This document shows, piece after piece, positions 1-12,300 of a stretch of DNA of 64,000 nucleotides (position 1 is the stretch's first letter; every line of letters begins with the position of its first letter). The notes under the pieces were generated by a model. The model saw only the letters and a list, made by a program, of their open reading frames with translations. It was not told the DNA's origin and ran no database searches. The stretch is from Xestospongia muta (Eukaryota > Porifera > Demospongiae > Haplosclerida > Petrosiidae): NCBI GenBank assembly GCA_963693285.1, contig OY848918.1, forward strand, positions 19,789,484 through 19,853,483, read 5' to 3'. The position numbers and the translations under genes are program-made.

Positions 1-44
1 CAAGTCGTAATTGTGTGTGTAATACTTCCGCCCACTTTCATTAG

Positions 45-311
45 CCTAGTAATTAAATTGGTGGGCGTGTCAGAGTTGCCATAACAACCGCCAAACAACG
101 CAGTCACACAAGAAGAACAGGTTAGTAGATCACACACTATACTATAATTTGGTTACAGTCGATTTAGTTAGTAGAGTTTCGTCATTCCAATGTAGTATAT
201 AGTTATTACTATCTATATATAGTTATTACTATCTATATCACCTACTTCCTGTATTATCTATAGACAACTGACATAGGAACAGTGACCAACTAAGAATCTA
301 AACTTTTCAAA
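45..311 (+). promoter_or_regulatory. Conserved 5' flank of the ankyrin-GTPase gene
   Basis: This stretch lies just before the proposed first exon. Apart from the first ~45 bases it is closely repeated before the second gene copy (about 54645-55019). Shared blocks include GGTGGGCGTGTCA, GTTGCCATAACAACCGCCA and the run into the start codon (AACTTTTCAAAATGTCTC). Related blocks also recur at about 51.8 and 53.7 kb. Conservation between copies is seen; promoter function is inferred, since no TATA box or initiator can be assigned with confidence. Confidence 0.35.
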
Positions 312-3300
312 ATGTCTCGGGATGTGCTAGTAAGTCTATAATCTTTCTATTACTATGTCATTATCCCTATATATCACTGTGATACTAACTAAACTCACAT
401 ACAAGTGTTATTGTATAGACAGAATATCTTTCTAAAAGATGGTCTTTTAGTTATAAGGGCTGATCTGTATACTCACTATACTACACTACATGATACATGT
501 TGTCTTTATAATAGAATGGACAACTGCTCTGGGCAGCTGAATATGGAGACATTGAAGAAGTCAAATCTACTATTGAACAAGGTGCTGATGTAAACTATCA
601 TACATTCAGGCACAGTGTAAGTTACTAGTTCTCAATATTTAAGTATATATCTCAACAGTAAAGCCTATTTTTCATATACAGTGTGTTTTTATAAATAAGT
701 CTAAGATCCAATAATTATCATATCACTACACACTGTATCATCATTATAGTATGATGTTGGTTGAGCTATAATACATGAGATGGTCTAGTCTCATCCCCAG
801 ACCTACTCACAAGCTAAAATAGGTCTGATCACACGAGTTAATTTTTGTGACCCCTACTTTAGCTTGTGAGTAGGTCTGGGGACAAGACTAGGGATGGTCT
901 AAATTTAATATCACAAATCCCTGTGTGATTTTAATCAATAGTGTAAGAGTTTCTTTCATTTTCTGTGTCATCTCCTAATAATAAAAAGTGTTAATATTAC
1001 TGACATGATGTGTACATTTGTTGATCTAATAACAATGTTACTGAATTATTCTAACAGAGCCAGTCTATATCTATCATATAACACAAACTTATGAAGGACA
1101 ATATTCTTATGAATTTACTTTTAATATAGCATTTGCAAAATAGATTTTCTGCAATTATTACAAGATTTTATGCCATGCTCATATTTACTCACTCACTGTC
1201 CTCATAAGTTTACAATCTACCAGAATGCTAATAAAACTCTGATAAGTTTACAGGTGTTACATTTAGCTGTGTATTGCCACATAAATAAATCTATTTGCTG
1301 GTTCACACTTTATATAATAACAACATTCATAACCTACTAATAATTTGATTAAGAATATTATGACAATCAATAAGATTAAGTTTGTAATTTTAATAACAAG
1401 AGTGACCTTTTATATTCAGAGGTCAAACCAGTATGTTGTATAGTTTATGATTACAAGCAAAACATACTGTATACCAGGATTTATTAGCGACGATAAAATT
1501 TGGCGGAATTGTAAAATTTTACAATTGGCGATATTAAATTTGACAAATTTAGCACATGGTTTGTTACCACACCCACTTTAGCCATCCAGCCACAATGTTT
1601 CACGTGTAAAAAAATAAAAATTGTGGGCGTGTCAACTACGTGAAAAATTTTGACGGTTATTTATTTGGTGATTTTTTAAATTCGCCAATCCGCAAAATTT
1701 TATCGGTCGCCAATAAATCCCAGTATACGGTATAATCCTTACATATCCACAGCCTACTAAACTAAATGTTGGTACAGTAAATAATGTTAGAAGTCTCTTA
1801 GTTAGAGAGGTATTATAGTTAATAAAAGACATTTTGGACTTTATTTTGTCAGAACAAGTAATAGGGAAACATGAGAACAGCTAAAATTTTGTAAAGCATT
1901 AGACTAGTATGGTGATCTTGTCCCTTTGCTTAGAAAGTATAAGTCTGGATACAAAACCATATAAGACTTGAAGGAATGTTAAAAAAATAAAAATGCTGTT
2001 GTGATATGCACTGATCAGTGATAATGATCTTTCAAATAGAAGTATAGATGACATTTCTGTGGTCTGCAACATTTTTGCAGACCACAATAGACTGTACGAG
2101 TCTAACATGTGTTAGTCCCCAGACCCTTTGTCTCTAAGTCTCTATCAGTAGACACAGCTTAGAGTCCTTAATATAATATGATAATAGTTTCATTCACTTT
2201 CAAATTTAGTGACAGGATCTGGAGCACAAATTCATTGGTATTTCACTCATCAGAATAAATTGCTATACACATGTCGCACCTATATATTAACTTGGAATTA
2301 ACCAAAATCAGTTTACTTTTGAATAATTTGCAAAATTATTTTTTGAAATGGTTTTTTGTACATACAGCATTTTATTTTTAAGATATTTAGTTTAACCTTT
2401 CTTATACACAGAGTTTAAACCAGTATATTGTGTGTATTAGTTTTACTAGCAAAACATATCTTATTAACATATCCACAGAGTAACTATATAATTGTAAATA
2501 ATGTTCATAATATGTTTTAATAAGAAATGTAGTGTTTATAAGGACTCCATAATTTAAAATAATTTCAAGTTATTAAAGTAGTCCAATAATGACTATTAAT
2601 ACTTTCATAGTATTATAATGTTAATTTAAGTTGTACTAATGTAATTATAGGTTCACTGACTTCTTTGTAATATCATCTATTAGAAATAACTAATATTTTA
2701 TTAATATACTAATACTACTGTTACTATTGTGATATTGTATGTACTCTTTAAAATTTTGTATTGTTATTTAATAAATAATTAATAGGTAGATCTTGTAACT
2801 GTCATTTGTTAATAACAAACATTATCATCTACTATTATATAGGCTTATCAGAGACCACTGATTGCTGCATCTACTCGTGGACATACTGATGTTGTGTCTT
2901 TTCTTCTTCAAAAAAAAGCAGACCCAAATTGCACTGGTTATGTAAGTGTTCATATATAGTAACAATACTGTTGTAATGTATATATGTATACATTGTACAT
3001 GTAGGTATACACATGTGAGTTTATTAATGTAATTGTCATGTTGTACTTTTTTTGTTTTGTTAGCAATATTCTTAAAATTGTGAAAATTAAACCTCAATTT
3101 ATTAGCATTTCAATGTTATAATATAGGAGATGTTAAAAACAGAGAATTTACTTCCCCCAGATAATTATGTATAAAGGTCATCTGGTTTCAGTAACGGATA
3201 TAGATCCACATCAAGTACTGGGCTGATCATCTCTTTATAGCTATTACACAGGGGTAGTTTTCCATCTTGCTACAATAGAATAGTTACAATAAGGGCTTTC

Positions 3301-6300
3301 AACTCACTGTAATTAACAGGATTAATTTTGACCAATGACAGCAACTTGTCTAGCTCAGCTTTAAGGATAGTTTAAGAGAGAAGGTACACGCTGAGGTCTT
3401 CAAAAATTGGGTTTGGGATTTCTTTTTAAGTCCAGTTTAGCAACATGTTGAGTCATTGTGCCCAACTTGTTTGTGAAGACTTCTTTATTTTTCTCTATGT
3501 ATTGCCCAATCATTAAGTTGTCTCTCCATAGTAACTCTACCAGTTGACACATATTATTTTTGGACCATTTAAAAACTTGCCTGACACCCCTGGTTATATC
3601 AAACCCTATCCTATTATGTTTCTCATGGGTTTCCTCTCTCAGGTGTACATGAAGACCTAGTATCACTACATATGCTTGTAAAGATGGCTATGTAATAGCG
3701 TGCATGCAAACACGTGTACACATGAATGGGTGTGGCACATTTCATCTAATTAACTTTCGTGGGTAAATATTTTGTGGTTTGTTTCTCAACCACGAAAACC
3801 ATGATAATTTCGCCCCCCCTCCCCGAAAAAACCCCACTATATGGTACAGCATGTGTAGTTTTGTGAAATAACATAACAAATGTCATATTAAGTACATGTA
3901 AGTCTATCAGTATCAGTACAGTGGAATATTGTACTCCCTGAATAATAGAAACCTCATTTACAATGACAAATTTTGTGGTCGGAATGAATTCCCATTTAAT
4001 ACACATTACTTGTTGACTCAGAAAATATGGAAACCTTTTGTATTATATAATAAATGCTTTTTACGAGTGATTGTAGCAAAGAGTCATCACTTCTAATGTC
4101 CAGTTAATGAATACATTGATAATGGATTAGTGAAATGATGAACATATAGCTTAATAGAGCTTTGTAAACCTGTAATGACAGCCCTTACATACTGGTTTAG
4201 TATAATATATTGATATTATATTGTAAATAATTATGTTAACAGCTTCTTGTCATTATTCTAATACTATATATAAACAGAAGCTTAGAATGTTATATAACAG
4301 TTACTCTAGTAACACCAACTATCTCTACAATTATACAAGGAAATAATATAACAAAGTTTTTATATGTTAAGTTATAGTTTCTAATACATGGCAGTGTTTT
4401 TACACTCAGTCTATAAGTATGATGTACCAGTGATTTGTAATGTATGTTGTACTGTCTTCATTGTTGTCATCAGATAAAGATAACTATGATAGTCACTAAG
4501 TCATATGTCCAGCCAGTGTCATTGTTTGATGGCTGGTACATGTTGTAAATAGAGTCTCTTTACTTCCCTAATCAAGAGTATATTTATATGATATAATTTC
4601 CTTAATAATTATTGATACTATATATCAACAAATACATACTGTGAATAATAAATGAACATACTTAAAACTGATTGACAGAAGAAATTTTGCCAATAACAAC
4701 CAACAGACAAAGCAGGGCATTATATAGAATGTGATCTCTATAATAAGATATATACCTTATATTACGTAACTATCATGAGTGTATCTCTTATTTGTTCATA
4801 TTTTCTACATTTATCACATTAGTCCCAGCTTATATCCTGATTACATCAAGAATATATTTATGGCTTGTAGAGTACATCCTTTTGCTTGATAAGCACTATT
4901 TTACTGACATATAGTATACACTTACATGATCTATTTTACATATGAGAGGTGTCTAAAGCTATAAATGTTGTAAAATTTTGATTTATATACAGTTTTAATT
5001 ACAAAACATGATCTCAGTGTCTACATGACAATTAATGAACAATTACATGTTTTTGGAGTGAAATGTAAAAAATGTAGAAATGTAAAAACCATTAGTTAAT
5101 TACATTCAATTTTAATTAACCATTATCATAACCTCATCACAATTGTTTTTAGAGTATTAACCTCTCTGTACACATTAGTAATAACATAATGAATTATTTT
5201 ATCTATCCTTTGTATTGTATCATTAGATATAGCTTTATATTATAAAGTGAATTGATCATAAATACCAACATATCCTTTATGTAGGGCAAGAGAACTCCTC
5301 TTCATGGTGCTGCTTCCAATGGCCAATCTGAGACAGCTCATATACTAATTAAAGCTGGTGCATCACTGGATCCCATTGACAATGTGAGTATTTCCATTAA
5401 TTAAATATGTTGTCATTACTATAACCCTAGCATTAAACTATAATTATAGTCAGTGTCATCACTATGTTTATTACATGATATAAGTTAAATGGTTTGACAT
5501 TCTAAGTGATAGTGAATATACTAAGATACTGTTTAGTAATTGTAGAATATGCTCTGATATTTACATTGACAGAAAAATTTTACTCGTATAATAGATTCTT
5601 CTGTTTGTTAGTGACTTATAACAACATGACATATGAGTGAATGTTTACAAACTACTGCTTGTATTATTCCTAACACTTATATAACTTTTATGATATCTCT
5701 GTCGTAATAATAACTGATTTCTACTGCCAGTGGTCAACATAATCAACTGTAGACATCACTTACAAAGTAGTTCATTCAGTATTGTCACAACCAGATATTT
5801 AGTGTGCTAATTTAATTTATTTTATGGTACACTCCTTTGTAGCATTATACTTTTATACATTACTGTAAATAGTTTACATTGAATGTTTTAACTACAATAA
5901 ATGATGCACTTCCTTGAAGTCTAGTATTGTACAGTATATGTGTGAAAACTTTATACATTGTAATTTTTAAGATGTTTTTGAATCCCCTTTCTACTACTCA
6001 AGCTCTATCATAAGATATGTTTATTATAGATAATTTTAATAACAAATAACAGATATTATCAATGTTGAATTCATATACAGTGGTTATTACAATCATAACA
6101 CATAATATACATCATCATATGTTAGACAATTGTAATGATATGACTGGAACAACATTAATGTTAGCATTATATCAATTTAGTATATTCCCTACATTATGTT
6201 TTATTACATAATTATAGTAATGATTATCTTATAATGCTATAATACAAAAGTCTTTCATGTTCCACTTACTCTAATTTCTTTTATCACATATGTCTTTTAT

Positions 6301-9300
6301 TTGTTCATATTTTCTACACTTATCACATTAGTCCCAGCTTATATCCTGATTACCTCAAGAATACATTTATGGCTTGTAGAGTACATCCTTTTTCATGATA
6401 AGCACTATTTTACTGACATATAGTATACACTTACATGATCTATTTTACATATGAGAGGTGTCTAAAGCTATAAATGTTGTAAAATTTTGATTTATATACA
6501 GTTCTAATTACAAAACATGATCTCAGTGTCTACATGACAATTAATGAACAATTACAGGTTTTTGGAGTGAAATGTAAAAAATGTAGAAATGTAAAAACCA
6601 TTAGTTAATTACATTCAATTTTAATTGACCATTATCATAACCTCATCACAATTGTTTTAGAGTATTAACCACTCTATACATATTAGTAATAACATAATGA
6701 ATTATTTTATCTATCCTTTGTATTGTATCATTAGATATAGCTTTATATTATAAAGTGAATTGATCATAAATACCAACATATCCTTTATGTAGCTCAAGAG
6801 AACTCCTCTTCACTATGCTGCTTCCAATGGCCATTCTGAGATAGCTCATATACTAATTAAAGCTGGTGCATCACTGGATCCCATTGACAATGTGAGTATT
6901 TCCATTAATTAAATATGTTGTCATTACTATAACCCTAGCATTAAACTATAATTATAGTCAGTGTCATCACTATGTTTATTACATGATATAAGTTAAATGA
7001 TTTGACATTCTAAGTGATAGTGAATATACTAAGATACTGTTTAGTAATTGTAGAATATCCTCTGATATTAACATTGACAGAAAAATTTTACTTGTATAAT
7101 AGATTCTTCTGTTTGTTAGTGACTTATAACAACATGACATATGAGTGAATGTTTACAAACTATTGCTTGTATTATTCCTAACATTTATATAACTATTATG
7201 ATATCTCTGTTGTAATAATAACTGATTTCTCCTGACAGTGGTCAACATAATTAACTGTAGACATCACTTACAAAGTAGTTCATTCAGTATTGTCACAACC
7301 AGATATTTAGTGTGCTAATTTAATTTATTTTATGGTACACTCCTTTGTAGCATTATACTTTTATACATTACTGTAAATAGTTTACATTGAATGTTTTAAC
7401 TACAATAAATGATGCCCTTCCTTGAAGTCTAGTATTGTACAGTATATGTGTGAAAACTGTATACATTGTAATTTTTAAGATGTTTTTGAATCCCCTTTCT
7501 ACTACTCAAGCTCTATCATAAGATATGTTTATTATAGATAATTTTAATAACAAATAACAGATATTATCAATGTTGAATTCATATACAGTGGTTATTACAA
7601 TCATAACACATAGTATACATCATCATATGTTGGACAATTGTAATGATATGACTGGAACGACATTAATGTTAGCATTATATCAATTTAGTATATTCCCTAC
7701 ATTATGTTTTATTACATAATTATAGTAATGATTATCTTATAATGCTATAATACAAAAGTCTTTCATGTTCCATATATTATATTTCTTTTATCACATAGGG
7801 TGGAGATAGCCCCTTACATGATGCCTGCCGTGGAGGGAAAGTAGAATGTGTTGAAATATTACTGTTATGTGGTGCAGATGCCACCATAAAAAATAATAAG
7901 GGCCAAACACCTGCTGACATGGTAAAACCTGATGATATCAATAAAGAGAAAATTCTAAAACTAATTGACAAGTCACTACATGGTCAGTGTATAGTTCTGT
8001 ACTAATGTAGTTCATTGTTATTTTCTGTACATTAGAATGTACTTACAATAAATGTCAATACAATGATAATAATGTAAACTAGTAACATGATTTTATACTG
8101 CTAGTAATAACAGTGTCACTTTATACATGACTATACAATCTGTACAAACTGATAATCAAGGATTACAAGCACACACTCAGTACTATGATCAAACACTTGT
8201 CTTGACTTCACTAGTAACATATGTATGTATAAATTATATTGAAAGTAGTTGTATAAAATGTACTGTATTAATAATAGATCAAACAAATTATTAACTACTG
8301 ATATTGTTTGAAAAATTATTGAAAGTTATTAAGACATTATTGTTTTGACTTCTAAAGATATGTCAGTTATAATAAACAGATTAATATCATAACATATCTT
8401 TGAAGATAATTAACATTCCATTCATCAAATTATAAACTACAGAGACTCATACAGTATAATGTTATGACATCATACATTCATACCAGTTGACAAAGCAATC
8501 CTTAATCATGAGTGTGCCAGTATTACCGTACCTATACGAAGGCTACCATATAGTGTTATACAGTATCACAGCAATAGTTATATAAAGATTTTCCTTATTT
8601 ACTTTATAGATTATACTGGTTTACTTCACAAGGCACTCAAAGAAGGCCGAATTCGATGCAAATACTCAAAGTTATCACTGTCTGGAGCTCCTGGGACAGG
8701 AAAATCATCTATCATGAAACTTTTATTAAATCTCCCACCACCTACCCTTCATCATAGCACCTATGTAGCCACTGCTCCTGAAGTAAGAAGAATAGAGACT
8801 GCGAGTCTCATTGCAGGAAGTGAGTCAACTGATTCTTCCTTTACAAGTCAATTTTGGGAAGAAATTAATACTCCATATGTAAAACGTATGATTGCCAAAG
8901 CTATTAAAATTGGAGTCCCATCTTCTCCTGTTGATTCCACTACACAACATGAGGATAGCAACAGTTCATCTGATGATGATGGTTCACAAGAAGAAACATC
9001 ACCAGACCTCAATGAAGTCACCTCAGTTTCTCCTTCAAAGCCGACAGCTCCACCTGTAGCACAAACAGTAAATGAAATTGCTGAGATCATGCCTACTGTA
9101 AAAGAATCTCCTGAGCTATTCAACTCTCATTGGATTTACTGTGTAGATTCAGGTGGGCAAGCAGCCTTTTTGGATATTGCTCCCGCAATATTACGCTACA
9201 GTCCAGTTAATATTCTCACGCAAAAGCTAAACAAGAAGCTTGAAGATAAGCCAAAATTTTTTTTTAGCTTTAAGGGTCGAGAAATTGGAGCCCCTGTAGA

Positions 9301-12300
9301 GCGAGAAATTACCAATTTACAACTACTTGAGTCATCTTTTCGTTCGCTAGCATCCATAGATCAGCCTGATTTGCGCAAAATTCACGTTGAGTTTTCACAT
9401 CCCGAGCCTTCCCTTCTTGTACTTGGTACGTTTTTTGATAAAATAACGGAATGCGTGGGCGAGTCTTTGGAAGAAAAGAATGTTCGTTTGTGGTCTACCT
9501 TAAGTCAATTCAGAGGAGTGCATGTGAATTATTGTGAAGCGAAAAAGGAGATAATATTTCCTGTCAACACAACTGCCAGAGGTGAGTCTGAAATGAAAAT
9601 TGCAGAGAGAATTCGTACAATTGTGTCCCGATCTTACATTGAGGCAGAAATTCCAGCACGATGGTTCTTGTTTAAGCTTGAATTAGAAGATCTTCAGAAA
9701 ATTACCAAATCAATGGTTGTCAATAAAAGGGAATGCTTTAGAATAGGGTTGACTCTTGAGATGGATCGGAAAGACATTGAAGCTTCGTTACTCTACTATC
9801 ATGATTTAACCATTTTCTTGTACTTTCCAGCTGTATTACCCAATGTGGTTTTTCTCCATCCTCAACCTCTTTTTAATAAGCTTTCAGAAGTAATCAGTAT
9901 ATCTTTTGCTGATGCTGTAACATACTTAGAAGAAATGAATATAGTTGTTCCAAGAAATGCTCATCTTCAACTCAAAGCTGAAGGTATTTTTACACGTGAG
10001 CTACTCGATTGTCTTCCTGATGGTTTCTCACTTGACTTTACGGCAGATGATTTCTTAAAGTTAATGGAGGATATCTTCATTATAGCTCCTTTACCAGAGA
10101 AAGGCAAGTTTTTTTTACCCTGTGTTTTACCTACTACTTCTAACTTGGAGAATATAAGAAGCTCCTTTGCTAAGGTCACAGATGCTCTTGTTTTAACTTG
10201 GGATATGAAACCTATACCTCAAGGAATTTTTCCTGCTCTAGCTGTTAATCTTGTTAAGCGACAAAAGTCACCAAAATTGGATCTTTATCGACCTCCAACG
10301 TCTGATGAGCCTTCAGAGGAACTACTACAATATCGTAATGCAATCCAGTTATTGTGTCTTGATTTAGGAGGAGGAGTTTTACTTGTTGATGCTATCTACT
10401 CTCTAGATGTATACTACAGTGGCCCTTCAGCAAATTGCTCAGCTGTTCGAAATGCTGTTGTCGAAGGCATTGGAGATATTGTTAAAAAGTTTCAGTATAA
10501 GCCAATTCTTTCATCACCTCAGGAACATTTCTATTGCTCAATATGTTCTTCTTCCAATCATCTTTGTCGTCCTGATGACACCAAGAAGATACTTACTTGC
10601 TGTAGAAATCCTCGATTAATAGACAATATTGATCCTTTACGACAATTACCTTGGATTACACAGAGTGTGGCAGTAGGGAAACTACAATTACAAGGTTAGT
10701 ATTTACTTTCTTGAACTTTTGTGTACAAACATTCTGCTGAAGCTTAAGGAATGTTTGCATTTACTTACATGCATAGCTAAAACTGCATTTATATGTAAAA
10801 CATTATGCCACCTGTCAACAGGGAATTATGAAATTGTTGTGAATGCAAACATGTCATTCATCCAGATGAATGACATGTTTGCATTCATCTGGTTAGATAA
10901 CCATTATTAAATATTGCAATAAAACCAATCATCTTTTAAAGAGTTCTTTGCAGAAAAATATGTGACAGAATATCAACATGGAGCCATGCCTTCATGTAGC
11001 TATATAGCATCTTATCAACTGTTACCTCCTTTACTAAGAGATTATTAACAATATGTTCTTACTGTATTTAGCTATTAATTAAGTTTGCTCCTTTTATTTT
11101 ATTAATAATTTCACAGACAACAAACCAGAGAAGCATAAACTCCTCAGGTTTCTTTCTTCTGTAAATGCAAAGTGGCAAGAGATAGGTGATCTACTTGGAG
11201 TTGACCCTAATACTATTGAGGGGTTGTGTCATTCTACTTCTTCTGACCAAGTGAAGATGTCAAAGATGCTGCAAAGTTGGTTGGACAACGAGCCTACTCC
11301 AACAACATGGGGTAACATCATTGATGTCATAAATGGTTCTCTACAAAATAAATCACTTGCTATTGAAATCCTCCAATTCCTTGGTATTGAATCAGGTCAG
11401 CTATTTCATTAATTTTGAATAGTAATTAGTTTATAATCTTAACTGCTATATTAACAATATTGTGCTTTGCTGTCTTCTAATTTAAATTTAGTTGAGAATG
11501 ACACTAAAGCTAATTTGGGTACTGAATGTGTGAGCATGGCCAATGATCAAGTTACTTTTGGTAGGTTGTTTTCTATACTAACACTATTCTATGCTCCTGA
11601 TAAATGTGTCATTTTATTTAAATGTTTACAAATTTCAACTTTGTTCAATAGTTCCCAAGAAGCCTATTTCCTTTTCATCATCAACTGAATCAAGTAGCCA
11701 ACAACATGATCAGCATGGAGCTGCCATCAGTGAAGCAAGGCAACAAGGTTAGTAACTATTACTGACAAAGCATTAAAAGCAACATATCTTATTTAATGGA
11801 ATAAAGGTTATAAAAAATATGAAATGTTTGAGCCTATTTAACTGTTTCGATACATGTTACAGAGTTACTGTAACTGTATGTTTTAAGTTAAGTTACTTGC
11901 ATTGCCGAGAAACAACCAAAGTTTCTAAAATTGCTCAATCTACTTGCTGACATTGAATATGACTGGTACAAAATCAGCATTGCATTAGAAGTTAAAAATC
12001 GGGTTTTAGGCAGTTACGTCGAGAGTAGTGATGATGAGACAGCCAAAGTTATTCCTGTCTTACATAGCTGGGTGGATACAATTGTATTGTATGCCCTGTT
12101 ACTCTGATGCTAAAATTTTTAAGAATACTTTTACAGAAAAATGTTTCATGTTCAAACTTTTGTCATTTCTTAGCCAATAGCTTATTATTCTAAACTGTAG
12201 GTTTGGTGTTCTCTATCTATAATATTTAATGGTTAACATATTTGCTGTCAACTCTCCAACAGAAATTTCTTAATGGTAAAAATAATTTTTATCAACAACT

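Larger units (their letters stand above)
515..2941 (+). other. Ankyrin exons 2 and 3
   Basis: Exon 2 (515-616, 34 codons) and exon 3 (2843-2941, 33 codons) each encode one ankyrin repeat and begin and end in phase 0, so either can be gained or lost without breaking the frame. Ankyrin hallmarks are visible: LLWAAEYGDIEEV and GADVN in exon 2, PLIAASTRGHTDVV and KADPN in exon 3. The ~2.2 kb intron between them carries a foldback element and a TA-flanked MITE. The rest of the intron is AT-rich, has no other recognisable content and is closely repeated in the second gene copy. Confidence 0.8.

Noticed and set aside
405..593. 62-codon frame starting before exon 2, conserved at 55113-55301
   Set aside because: It runs in a different frame across the intron/exon 2 boundary. 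Conservation follows from the segmental duplication, and the ankyrin frame explains the exon.
8848..9123. Minus-strand frame inside the GTPase exon
   Set aside because: Shadow of the plus-strand coding exon; the same shadow appears at 63298-63522 in the other copy.
10841..10886. microRNA precursor
   Set aside because: The 2-base spacer leaves no normal loop and the arms are perfectly paired, which is more like a palindrome or foldback remnant.
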